64,000 nt of DNA from Amphimedon queenslandica (lineage: Eukaryota; Porifera; Demospongiae; Haplosclerida; Niphatidae), in contig NW_003546261.1 in NCBI RefSeq assembly GCF_000090795.2, positions 50,084 through 114,083 of the forward strand, read 5' to 3'. Positions 1-15,300 of this stretch are shown here, one piece after another. Each line of letters begins with the position of its first letter. Position 1 is the stretch's first letter. Both the position numbers and the translations under genes were made by a program. Below the pieces are notes generated by a model, which worked only from the letters and a program-made list of their open reading frames with translations, did no database searches and had not been told where the DNA came from.

Positions 1-1219
1 CCCATGATATTTTTTAAATAAGAGTGCAATAAGTGTAAATATAGTGTATTAATAAGTGATAAATCTTGAGATGCTAATAGGAATTTATGAACACATTTTA
101 CCAATTTTTGGAGGGACTCCAGAGTCCCATCATACTTTTCACATTTGCCTATATTATAGTCTGTCACTTTTGATCAATATCATTTATACTGGCTTAGGTT
201 AGCTAAGCCTAACACCTCCCAAACAGCTTTAGGGGCGAGGCCACGCACCTTTGGTGTCTCGTTATACTATCTGTTGCAGTCTGCTCATTTAACTATAGAA
301 GTGTATCTGCCATGCCACCCTCTTTTCTCTCTCACTGTATAAAATTACTGCTCAAACTGACTATAGGCACATGATGCATGGGTTGCCATAAATGTTTAAA
401 TAAAAGCCTGGGTGTTTATTTCTTTGCAGGACAAAAAAAATTTCATAAAATAAAAAAATTTAGTATCTGGATTTGAACTTGTAACTCTAGGATCATTGAA
501 CTCAGCTTATCTAGTTAGACCATGTGGGACCCTTTGAAGTGGAGGCTACCTATATTGAAAAAAATATGCGTATCTATACTTGGAGATTATTATTACCAGG
601 CATTTATTCATGCTTTTATTGGAACATTTATGATAGATAGTAGATACACTTCATTATGTTGTTACATGACATTATCATTCTCATACAATGCATGTTGTTT
701 ATTTGTTTTATTTACAATGCAAGCACTATTTCTACAAATAGGCATGTTTTAAGATACTGTTTCATATACAACATGTCTGTTACTCATGCTTTTTACAATG
801 GGATAACATACGCCTAAAATGATGCACTTAAGTGTAGGGCAGGGTATTTCTGGCAGACAAATAATTTTGTCAAAATCTTTTTTCTATATTATGTTTTAAC
901 ATGTTGAAGTTTGTTATTGAGAAGTTTTAGCAACCAACAAACACATCAATAGCATAGTATAGCATCTTTTAAGGCAAAATGATTAATTCATCCAAATGTT
1001 TAAAATTTCACTGTAGCATGAGGCAAAATAATTTTAGCAAAATGATTTTTAACCAAAATTAAAATACACGTAGATGTTATGAAGTTACAAATACTTCACT
1101 TGTTACTGCTTGTTATTTATTATAAGGTGTTTATATTTTTAAAATGAGAGTGACATGACTGGTGTCATTATGGTAATTATAATTGGTCTATTTGTTCATA
1201 ATATTGTCTCTGTTTACAG
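1..1219. other. AT-rich stretch upstream of the protease exons
   Basis: I see no supportable coding exon here. The protease downstream should have an upstream exon with a signal peptide and an activation-site motif of the IVGG kind; I could not find one in this stretch, so that exon is outside the window, very diverged or missing. The only other recognisable item is a tRNA-like stretch near 463-526. The small open frame at 522-752 has no signal peptide, no domain and no splice context, and is treated as chance. Confidence 0.5.
463..526 (-). repeat. Degenerate tRNA-like sequence, possibly SINE-derived
   Basis: On the minus strand the sequence contains a B-box-like stretch (AGTTCAAATCC) preceded by a plausible D-arm (GGTCTAACTAGATAAG) at about the spacing of a tRNA gene. 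The acceptor stem cannot be closed and the anticodon arm is poor, so it is not a working tRNA. A tRNA-derived SINE head or a tRNA pseudogene is the best reading; chance similarity is possible. Confidence 0.3.
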
Positions 1220-2706
1220 GCATTGATAACATATAATCCTTCTGTGTGGCCATATTCTGATTCTTTTTGTGGTGGTATCATCATTGGTAAAACAAAGGTA
1301 CTAACAGCCTATCATTGCACTATTAAATCATTGCAGACACACGAAGTGTTTCAGAATGAAGATGTGATTATCACTGTAGGTAAATTATTATCCTTAAAGT
1401 TTACATTTTAGTTATGGTAGTGTATCCTAAAATTAGTAACCTAGTTTTATAAGCTATGGTCAATTAAGAAATTAGAAATAAGGCAAATTTCTGAAAACGA
1501 CTCTGTGCTAGTAATTGGTCTTATAGTTCTTCCAAAATGTGGCTCAAATCAATAGACACAATCAAAGTACATTTCTGTAGAATTTTTCCATTCTAAGCTT
1601 ATAAAAATGTGCCAAATTACTATAGCCAATAGCTAGCTTATGCTTTTTTTTCAATGATGTTCAAAAATCACCCCTATTTATAATTATATTTTCTGATGTG
1701 TAAGGCCACTCCAACTAAATTTTGTAGTTTCTCCTTGCCGCCTGCTCACCCACGCCGATATTTTAATTATTTGTTTAAACTATTAAAAATAATAATAGCA
1801 TAAACATACAAATCTTTCGAGGTTCTTTTCACTCTTTTTGAACAAAGAATCAGGTATAGTCACTACTTTGTTGAAGCTTTATTATTATTTTAATCAAAAT
1901 TTATAATCAAAATTAACTTACTGCCCGCCCACATCAGTCCCGCACATGTAAGGAGAAACTATGAATTTAATTGGAGTGGCCTAATGTATTAATGTTAAAA
2001 TGAATAACCAACCAATAATCAAGTGCTTATATTTGTGTTGTGTACAAAATAAAATAGTACATGTATATTCACTTTTCAATTTTTGTGTAGGGGTTCTCAA
2101 TAAAACAAGTGCTTATGAGAGTACAAGAGCTGTTTACTCTGTGAAAGCAATTTATAGACTGTCTGTAATATCAACAAATAGAGATGTCTCTATCATAGAG
2201 CTAACTGAGGAAATAAATTTCACTGAACATGTGAGACCAATTTGCTTACCAATGAAGAGTCATGACTCTCACCCTACTCCAGGTACTGATTACAGCTGAC
2301 ATACATAATTATTATTTTGTAATTTGAATAATTATGACTATGATCTCAACTTATCAATTTTTTAACTTCAGGCACTGAATGTATTGTTAGTGGATATGGC
2401 TGGACAAGTTCGTCTGGTCCATCTGCTAACATTCTTCGTCAAGGGACCGTTCAAATAGTTAGTTGGGATGAATGTAGGAATCACTTCACTTTCATATCAA
2501 GTGATACAATGTGTACCAGCTCAGGAGAAGAGGGTATAGGCTCTTGTCCAAATGATAGTGGGGGACCATTAGCATGTCGGAGGAACAATGGTCAGTGGGT
2601 AGTGTTTGGTATTGTCGGTGGTGGAAACTGTGCCATGACTAATGGATATAACTATTACAGCAATGTTTCAAGTAATCTTGCATGGATAAAGTTTCCAAGT
2701 AACTAA
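1220..2706 (+). CDS. Chymotrypsin-fold (S1) serine protease, 3' exons
   Basis: Three exons join in frame: 1220-1379, 2091-2282 and 2372-2706 (stop TAA). The first carries the FCGG strand and the catalytic His in TAYHC (usually TAAHC). The second carries the catalytic Asp in RDVSIIEL and the RPICLP motif. The third carries the catalytic Ser in NDSGGPL. The triad is therefore complete. The residue six before the catalytic Ser (chymotrypsin position 189) is Gly rather than the Asp of trypsin, so a preference for Lys/Arg substrates is not expected. Position 193, normally Gly and part of the oxyanion hole, is Asn. The N-terminal exon(s) with signal and activation peptide were not found, so the entry is partial at the 5' end. 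It was probably a secreted or digestive/immune-type protease; the substrate is unknown. Confidence 0.85.
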
Positions 2707-3830
2707 ACTATTTTTTATTTTAATGATTTCATTTCAGCCTGTATCATTTAATCATATCATTATTCTGTCGTTTTAATTAAACTTTGAAATTAATGTTAAA
2801 ATTTAATTCATGTAAATTTGCAATAATAGCAATTGTCTTGTCATGCCTAAGAGGGCTGTATCTGATAAGCATTAAAGGAGCAAAATTGTTGAGCAAATTA
2901 TTCTGTATGGTGAGGACTTGTTATTTGTAAAAGCATGCAGAAGCATGTGTGTAAGGTCCACAAATTAATATGTATACACTATGCACATAATGCATCACCA
3001 CATATACAAAAGTTAACACAGCTGACACACTGTACATGGCATGCTGCATAGCTATGAGTTTACAGTGCCCACCTATAGTGATATATAACATCATTACCTT
3101 ATTATGATGAACAATAAACAATCTTAATTACATGCAATAAAGCATAATATTATTTTCCTTTTAGTGCATATAAAATTAATCATGCATGCATGGTTGTTGC
3201 TTGATTGTGAAAATAAAGACCTGCTTGAAGTGTCATAAATAAATTTTGTTCGAATACCTCATGTATGTAATGTCTTAGATCTAAAGCAATCTAATAGTAT
3301 CAAGAAAAAGTTATAATAAGAATTGGATATTATCCACTTTTTCGTTGTCCACCAACCACCACTGATGTGTGTCAAACCCACTGAATGCTGCAATCTCACT
3401 TGTAGAAATTACACATGAGTTAAGTACACTTTTAACTTATTATTTATTGGTCTTCTAGTAGACTTTAATTCTTGTAGGCTGGAGCATTACTTACTTGTCA
3501 AAACCTGCGTTTATTTTTTGAGAGACATGACCAATGTGACATAGTTACTCACAATGGATAGTCAAAATTAAAGGCCAATATAGTTTTAGATGCACATGAT
3601 GGGTAAAGGTCTGTCCCATCTCTCCTTTGATATGTTTTACTAGCGATGTCCAAAACAGTTTGTACCAGATTTAAATTATTTCTTGCTATAAAATTGGTAT
3701 CTCTATCTTAGCTATGTAGCATTGTTGACTTGTGCCTCATTACAAGACTTTAATTAAATATATCTAATTCCATTGCTTACATTATTTAAGGTCAATTGTT
3801 CCATTATAGCCAAAGCGATTCTGTTTTTAT
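2707..3830. other. Intergenic spacer between protease and beta-helix gene A
   Basis: This is AT-rich sequence with AATAAA-type signals near 3213 and 3237 that could serve as polyadenylation sites for a long 3' UTR of the protease. I see no supportable gene. The minus-strand open frame at 2921-3121 shows no domain or splice context. Confidence 0.5.
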
Positions 3831-4004
3831 TGCTTATACTTCTTCATTGTTTTTGTTTTGAAATGATGTGTAATAAATAGACTGTGTTTATACTTTCAGT
3901 GGATGATATAGTATGTGTGCTTATACTTCTTCATTGTTTTTGTTTTGAAATGATGTGTAATAAATAGACTGTGTTTATACTTTCAGTGGATGATATAGTA
4001 TGTG
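3831..4004. repeat. Exact 87-bp tandem duplication upstream of gene A
   Basis: Positions 3831-3917 and 3918-4004 are identical as far as I can compare base by base, giving two perfect head-to-tail copies of 87 bp. The second copy ends about 120 bp before the start codon of the beta-helix gene at 4124, so the duplication lies in its putative promoter or 5' UTR. Perfect identity suggests a recent event or an assembly artefact. Confidence 0.95.
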
Positions 4005-4123
4005 TATAACAATGAAGTTGTTTACTTTATAGTCTACATGGGAACAGTTTTCTATAAAAATTTTCCCTCAGCATCTGAGTTGACATCACACCTTTCAGCT
4101 AATGATAACTTATAATTGGATCT

Positions 4124-7100
4124 ATGATTGTCACTCTACTTCTTTTTGTTTTTTCATTGTCTCATGGAGGAGCTTTAAAAAGCAACAGCACTAGTGTTTA
4201 CTATGTTAACAGTAAGCAGCATAGTTGCAGTGAAGAATGTCACCTACTCTCATATTATACAAAGAAAACTGACTGGTCTCCAAACACTACGCTAATATTT
4301 CTACCAGGAGAGCATGAGTTGAATGCTCATCTTATCATTGAGAAACTGGACACTGTCATACTGAAAGGACTAGGAAATGATCCACCAGTAATCAAATGTA
4401 CTGAAGAATTTTTGATGCTAAAAATTAAGGATTGCAATGCAGTCAATATTGAAGGTATTGCTATTAATTGTAGCCTCTTATCTCTAGTTGACAACAATGC
4501 AACAATTGTTACAAATATCATTGCAAATCAATCCCATTATCGCAATGCAAAAATTTCCAGTGTATTTTCAAATGTTACAATCTCACATTCAAAGTTTATG
4601 TGTGATGAGAAATCAGCAAACAATTGTGTAGGCATTTATCATGACACTGGCTGGATAATACTGCAAAATGTAGATCTAGTTTCATCAGCAAAACATGGAA
4701 TAGATGTGCTAAGTAGTGGATTTAATGGCGAAGTTAATCTGCATAACATCTTTGTTACTGGTAATAATTACAATGGTATTGTAATTACATTAAATCAACA
4801 AGGGAAAGTAAACTTGTATGATGTCTCAGCTATTGGTAATAAAAATGATGGCATTGAAATTATATTAAATCAAAATGGGATGCTAAATTTAACTGGAGTC
4901 AATGTTTCCTATAACACACAAAATGGGTTGTTGCTGGGGTGTCCCAACAACAGTCTTGTGTATCTTGAAAATATCACAGCTTGTCTGAGTGATATTGGAA
5001 TTAAACTAAGTTATTCTGATAATAACTCTGTAAGCATTACTAATTCAAATTTGAAAAGAGTTCAAATTGGAATTGCAATTTTGCAAGGTAGTCATAATGA
5101 ATTACATCTTGTTAATGTAACTACAAATACGACTGAAAATGGAGTACGTTTTTATTACCAATGGGCCTTCGATATCAATATAATACATCTTGCTGGAGTG
5201 ATAATGGCAAATAGCTCTCAACCAGCACTACAGGCAATCTGTTATAGTTATTGTCAGTTAATACTGACCAATGTCACAATCACTAATAATTTGAATACTG
5301 GCATATTTGTTACTGGAAAATGGAACATTACTTTTGCAAATCATCCCTCTGTCATATCAAATAACAAATCTCCAGCAAATGGTGGTGGAATGTGGGTAGA
5401 CAAAAATTCTAGGCTCACTGGTTGCACTGAAGTATATTTCATTAACAATACAGCACAAGGAATGGGTGGTGCTATTTTTGTAAATGAGGTTCGTTACTCC
5501 ACATTTGTATACATTTATTCTACATTTAAAAATTTTACTCCAATATTTCAAAATAATTCAGCATTAGTGTCTGGAGATAACATTTACAATGGAATTTATC
5601 ATGGCCGCATTGCGTCATCAGATGAATTTCCTAATAATGTGAACTGCAAAAATATTTCTTTTAGTAAATACGTAACATCTTCACCATTAGGTGTTTGTGT
5701 TTGTGGCAATGATTCAACTGTTAATTGTAACGATAGATCATTAGATGGTGTAATATATCCTGGTCAATTCATCACCTTATCACTGGTAACAGTGGGAGCA
5801 TGTGGAGGAATAAGTCCTTCAGTGCTAGTCACCAGTGACACACAAAGCATTGAAGTAGTACATGCAGACATCAATCAAGAGACTCTAAAAAGTTGCAAAA
5901 ATTTCACATACACCATCAACAAAAAAGGAAATATAGAAAATCAAGGGACTTTTCAAATTGGCATCAGAAAGTCTGCAGCAAATGTAGGATTGAAGAATGC
6001 CCACATTTCAGTTAGTATAAAATTTATGCAATGTCCTCTTGGTCTTCGTGTTGTGTCAGGATCATGTCAGTGTGATGATATCATTGGTGCTGTTAATGGG
6101 ACACATTGTGATATCAATAGGAGTCCTCATCATATTAGCAGATCTGGTAATAACTGGTTGTTCTACAGTGAAGAGTATCATTGTGTAGTAGCACACACTA
6201 ACTGTCCATTTGATTATTGTGATTCATCTACTGTGCAGCTCAGTCTCAATGAGTCTGATGTTCAGTGTACAAATGGTAGGTCAGGTATTTTATGTGGAAG
6301 GTGTCAGCCAGGGCTCAGTCTGATGCTTGGCTCCAACAAATGCCAGAACTGTAGCTATAGATACATATTACTAATGATTGCATTCATATTTGCTGGCATA
6401 GTTCTAGTTGTATTTCTAATAGTTAGTGACTTGACAGTGTCTTCAGGCTGTATCAATGGACTACTTTTCTATGCTAATATAGTGAAGTTGAATGAAGCTA
6501 ACTTTTTTTCTAATGGTGCCAGTATACCAGTGTTGAGCCAGTTCATTGCTTGGCTCAATCTTGATCTTGGTATTCAAACTTGTTTCTTCAATGGGTTAAA
6601 CAGTTACTGGAAGACATGGCTACAGTTTGTGTTTCCACTGTACATTTGGCTGCTAATTGGTATTGTCATTGCTGGCTGCCATTACTCAACAAGAATGGCC
6701 AGGCTATGTGGAAATAATGGAGTTCCGGTTCTAGCTACACTTATCTTCATGTCTTACACTAAGCTTCTACGTACCATTACTAACATTTTAATGCTTGCTG
6801 TCATCAATTGTAATCAAACAAATTGGGTTGTTTGGAGCATTGATGGTAACATTGGCTATCTCAATGGTAAACACATCCCACTGTTTTCGGTAGCATTGTT
6901 ATTTTTTTTATTTGGATTATTGTATACTGGATTTGTATTCTCTGCTCAATGGCTACAGCGTTACAGTGGCAAGTGTTTTAAGAGTTCACATGATCCAGTA
7001 ATTAAACTGAAGCCATTCATTGATGCTTATACTGGCCCATACCAGGACCAGTACAGGTACTGGACTGGGCTTTTACTGATAATACGTCTACTACTGACTA

Positions 7101-7540
7101 CTGTATTCTCATACACAACAGGAACTATACCAGAAATCAACAACTACATCATTGCAGTAGTTGCAGCTATACTGCTTTATGAGTCCAGAAATGTGTACAG
7201 AGCAAACAAACTTAATATTCTTGAAGCATTTTACCTCATTAACTTAGGTGTGATGGCTCAATTGAATGCTGTATCTGTTGGCATGAACCTACACATTTCC
7301 AATATAGTCACATCAATATCAATCAGCCTCTCCATGATTCCTTTCATTGCCATTGTAACACTTCCTGTAATTACTAAAATTGCAGGGTATTTTCACACGA
7401 GATGTTCCTGTATCAAGAATGATATTGAAACAAGAGATGAGGAGGAGCGAGAGCCACTACTAATAAATCAGGAGGAATTGCACTCACCAGCAAGTGTTGT
7501 CATGAGAAGAGAATCAATCATATATGACTTCAATACATAA
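4124..7540 (+). CDS. Beta-helix ectodomain multipass membrane protein (copy A)
   Basis: A single uninterrupted 1,138-residue frame. Residues 1-17 form a clear signal peptide. Residues 20-60 carry a short Cys-containing entry motif followed by FLPGEHELN, which is shared with copy B. Residues about 60-480 are rich in short Asn/Ile/Val-based repeats with NNxxNGI turns, typical of parallel right-handed beta-helix (PbH1) folds. A Cys-rich stretch around 640-735 includes CGRCQPGLSLMLG, an EGF/laminin-like turn. Residues about 735-1090 hold roughly nine hydrophobic segments, with the motif LDLGIQTCF between early segments. The tail after 1095 is charged. I do not recognise a named family beyond sponge/choanoflagellate-type beta-helix membrane proteins. 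A surface receptor or adhesion role is inference. The start is the first ATG before the signal peptide. The paralogue is at 28528-32041 on the opposite strand. Confidence 0.85.
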   Translation: MIVTLLLFVFSLSHGGALKSNSTSVYYVNSKQHSCSEECHLLSYYTKKTDWSPNTTLIFLPGEHELNAHLIIEKLDTVILKGLGNDPPVIKCTEEFLMLKIKDCNAVNIEGIAINCSLLSLVDNNATIVTNIIANQSHYRNAKISSVFSNVTISHSKFMCDEKSANNCVGIYHDTGWIILQNVDLVSSAKHGIDVLSSGFNGEVNLHNIFVTGNNYNGIVITLNQQGKVNLYDVSAIGNKNDGIEIILNQNGMLNLTGVNVSYNTQNGLLLGCPNNSLVYLENITACLSDIGIKLSYSDNNSVSITNSNLKRVQIGIAILQGSHNELHLVNVTTNTTENGVRFYYQWAFDINIIHLAGVIMANSSQPALQAICYSYCQLILTNVTITNNLNTGIFVTGKWNITFANHPSVISNNKSPANGGGMWVDKNSRLTGCTEVYFINNTAQGMGGAIFVNEVRYSTFVYIYSTFKNFTPIFQNNSALVSGDNIYNGIYHGRIASSDEFPNNVNCKNISFSKYVTSSPLGVCVCGNDSTVNCNDRSLDGVIYPGQFITLSLVTVGACGGISPSVLVTSDTQSIEVVHADINQETLKSCKNFTYTINKKGNIENQGTFQIGIRKSAANVGLKNAHISVSIKFMQCPLGLRVVSGSCQCDDIIGAVNGTHCDINRSPHHISRSGNNWLFYSEEYHCVVAHTNCPFDYCDSSTVQLSLNESDVQCTNGRSGILCGRCQPGLSLMLGSNKCQNCSYRYILLMIAFIFAGIVLVVFLIVSDLTVSSGCINGLLFYANIVKLNEANFFSNGASIPVLSQFIAWLNLDLGIQTCFFNGLNSYWKTWLQFVFPLYIWLLIGIVIAGCHYSTRMARLCGNNGVPVLATLIFMSYTKLLRTITNILMLAVINCNQTNWVVWSIDGNIGYLNGKHIPLFSVALLFFLFGLLYTGFVFSAQWLQRYSGKCFKSSHDPVIKLKPFIDAYTGPYQDQYRYWTGLLLIIRLLLTTVFSYTTGTIPEINNYIIAVVAAILLYESRNVYRANKLNILEAFYLINLGVMAQLNAVSVGMNLHISNIVTSISISLSMIPFIAIVTLPVITKIAGYFHTRCSCIKNDIETRDEEEREPLLINQEELHSPASVVMRRESIIYDFNT

Positions 7541-11449
<3,909 letters not shown>

Positions 11450-12334
11450 CCTGTCAACTCATGATAAATATTATAGCTACTTTAAAACATGTAATAGTCT
11501 AATTTAGTATAGATCTTTCTTCATGCATAAATAGAATTTATCTACAGTCCTTCAGTGTTGTAAATTTTGTAGATCTAGGTTAGTTATTTTTGTTTTGATT
11601 TATAAAGATCTAGATGCAATAATATTATGTGACAGTGCATGACAAAAGGTAACATGTGGCACTTGAGTTAATAATGAATGGTTCCTATTGACAAACTATT
11701 GGATTAATACTAATGAATGATTTTCATATGCCTTGAGCACTGGTGGTCAAGGTTTTAAATGTTGTGAAAATGAATCCCTTATTATCAATGACATATTAGT
11801 GAGAATTTTAAGATACATCCAGTGCTTAACTACATCAATATAGATGTGGCTAAGATTAATTAATTTTGTATATTTATGAACTAGATCTACAGGACCAATT
11901 ATTAAGCATTGAGTAAACAATATCCACTTATAATAATTAAAAATTTTTTAAGGAGAATTAAATTAAATAATGTTCATGATTAAGTGGTTGAGTGTGACAT
12001 TTGCATGCATGAAAATGAATGCACTTTTATTGATGACAAGAGCTTCACTAACTAATAAAATTCTAGCCTCCAAGTCAGAGAAAAGTGAAACATTTTAAAA
12101 ATTGCAACACTTTTTCAGATACAAAACATTTAAACTTAGCTCATCCACACACTGAGCACAGTGTGAATAACAAATTAATAATTATACATGTATTACCAGT
12201 ACTGGATCCAGATGTCCATAGTGAAACTTTACAATCAATGTACTAGATAAATTTAGCAATCAGCTTTAAAATATTAAAGTAGCGTTAGTTGCAGCTCAAA
12301 AATAAAACAAAGTACATGTAGCATTAAAATTTTT
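11450..12334. other. Intergenic spacer between convergent genes
   Basis: The SRCR gene (plus) and the GH127 gene (minus) converge here, so both 3' UTRs lie in this AT-rich stretch. No gene or repeat could be supported. Confidence 0.5.
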
Positions 12335-15300
12335 TCAGTTATATGTGGGTAGTTCAGCAATCCTCAAATCAGTTGCTCCAAATGGTATTAAAGTAATTGG
12401 TGTGTCTTTGTTGTTGCTGGACACAGGAGAAGTAGGAGGAGCATCAGCAGCATTATGTAGCAGTCCCCAATCAACTAATCTTCCCTATAAAATACTAACA
12501 TATAATACTAGAGTAGAGATCATTATTTTTTTTACTGTTGCAGTTATTTTTGAAGGAGCCCCTTTGATTGAAAATGGAGGAACACCACTCTGTAAACCAA
12601 CATTTTGAAACTTTAGGTCCTCATCAGGATTACTATCATTAGTTAGATGAATGGCATAATTCCATGGAGAGCTGGTTGTTATCTTTCAAAATATGAAGAC
12701 GTAACATCAGAGGTCATACTTGTTAAAATTACCTGATAATCTTTACTTTGAAATTCATAAGTTTTCAATACTTTGAAATCTTCTTCCAATTGTAATCCAT
12801 ACAACAGAGGTCTAAATTGAATATGAACAATGATTTATCCTGTTGTAATAATTACACTTTCTCAAAATAAAATAACAAATGACAATAGGCTTGTAAATAA
12901 TCATTTCTATTACTAGATTACTCTAAAATAACAAAATGAGCAACATACATAATACAACAGATTGCCACATTATACAGATTTGTTATACCCTCTATAGATG
13001 GAAGCTGAATTATTGAAACGTCTTGTAACTCTAGTCTTGAATGGTATTGTCAACGTCATCTCAACAGCTACACTATTGCAGCTTGTTTGAAATAGTTTAC
13101 CAGCTGGCACAGGGGTAGGTGGAACACTGCCCCAGCTCAATGTAGCACCTTCAGCCCAAGAAGGAACACGAATATTAACATTTTTCATTTCCTTAGAGCA
13201 AGACCCAGTAATTGTCACTAAAAATTTAAAATAATAAATCATCTGGTTGCCAAGGTTACTATTAATGTACGATGAAAATAATAGGGATTATTATTTAGGA
13301 CACTGTACTAAAAATGATACATTTAAAGTTCAAAATGCCAAAGCAGCAGTCAATAGAACTAGTTAGATGACTAATTATAATACAAAAGTGTAAAAATATA
13401 TAGAAATGAAAGGTATGAGAAAGCATTACTACCTGTGTCTCCAAATGGATAGTCAGTTTCAACAGTTAGTGTTGTTTCTCCCAATGTTACAGTTAGTGGA
13501 GCAAGAATAGCGAAAGTTATGGTGCTATTATCTGGGGATATCATCACTGCATTTTGTAGTAGCTTGGGCCAGCCTTGATTGAAGTTGGCTGTGCAACAAC
13601 CATAATTAGGAGCAAGACCATAACTAAAAACGTAAAATAATTAATAATTTTCACGTTGTTTTGCAATCCTTACATAATTGAGTCAGGCCCATCATGAGTC
13701 CATATATGATCATCAAGATGCATTGCATTTATTTCGTTGTCTTGCTGGAGATACTGGTGTGCCCACATGTCAGATGTAATGGTGGCAGGCAATGCATTAT
13801 AACCAATCTGCTCTGCTCTCTCTGCAAACAGTGGGTCACCATGTATGCCAAAGAGGACCTCATAGGAATACATAGCTTCAACTACTGTACACAACTCTGT
13901 ACCTGCAATCAAAATAATATTATGTCAAAATACAGTCAAACCTCTCTAAAACGAACCCCCAGTTAGCGGACACCTCTCTATAACATGCAGTTGCTCTTGT
14001 CCCAGCCATAAGGCCATTGGGTAATATACCAAAGAGCCTCTCTATAACGCAACCTCTCTATTCTGTATAACGGACAACATTTTACTGTCCCTACACATCT
14101 ACATGCGTACAAATTAACCTCCAACAGACAAACACGGCACACGCAACAGATGTTCTAATTAAAGTGCACCACAAAAAGGGCAGATTTTATGGTCTGATCA
14201 GCATGGGATAACCTCCGATTTAAGGACACCTCCATATAAAGGACAGTGATGGCTGGACCAGGTTTGACTGTAACCAATAAAAGATGGTAATTTCTCTAAA
14301 AATAGGCACTTTAATTTTAGGAATAATAGTACCAAAGTACTCATTAAAAAACTATTTTCCAGACAATTAAGTCAAATAAGCATGTACATGTAGCACCATG
14401 TAAGGATTCAAGGACACACAAGTTGGCCACTATTTAAGCCGCCACCTCACTGAGGATGAAGTTTTGGAGTTGTGGTAACACTATTATCTAGTTTACTTAA
14501 ATGCTCATACAAAGTCATTAATATTTCAGTGTCATAATTATGCCGCACATTAATAAATATTAAGTCTGACCTCTAGATGGCATCAGTCCAGCCAAGTGTT
14601 CATCACAAGAAAATATACCAGAAGCTTGCCCATGGTATTTATCTAGTACTTCCATTCTCTGATATGATGAATCCCAATCTGACTGATTACCAGACTGACG
14701 ATACCAGACTCCACCTGATTTAATTGCCTGCCCGTTATTAACCCCATGAGTAAATAGGGTAGCAGCTGCAACTGGTTCTTTTGGGAAATTAGGATCAGAG
14801 TAAAATCCTTTCCAATTAAAGCCCTAATTAGAAAATAAGCAATCAATGCCTTAGTGAGCTGAGCATAATAAATACTAGTATTATGCAGTATATTAATTTA
14901 TATTTTATTATCTGTTACTGTTGCCTGTGTATAAAATACATGTAGTATAGACTATGTACTGTATGTTATAATTACAGTATTCATTTTAAGGATCTTCTAA
15001 ATTATCTATTATAGGTTATTACTTATTAGTACCGTTTCGATGCACAAAAAATTTTCTGTATAACAAATTAGATACACATGCCTATAGTATTAATAATTCA
15101 ATTCTATGATACCAAAAAAGATCTGCACTGTACAAAACTGTACATATTGTAATAGTAAATACATTAACTAACCTGTTGTTGCACCAATTCTGCCATGTCC
15201 CATAAAAACTGCTCCTCGCCATTAGGATGATTATCTAAAAGCCAATGTAATGTCAAAACTAAATCCTGCCACCTTGCACCAGACCTAACGCAAACACAAC

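Noticed and set aside
522-752. 76-codon open frame upstream of the protease
   Set aside because: No domain, no splice link to the protease exons, and its start overlaps a tRNA-like repeat.
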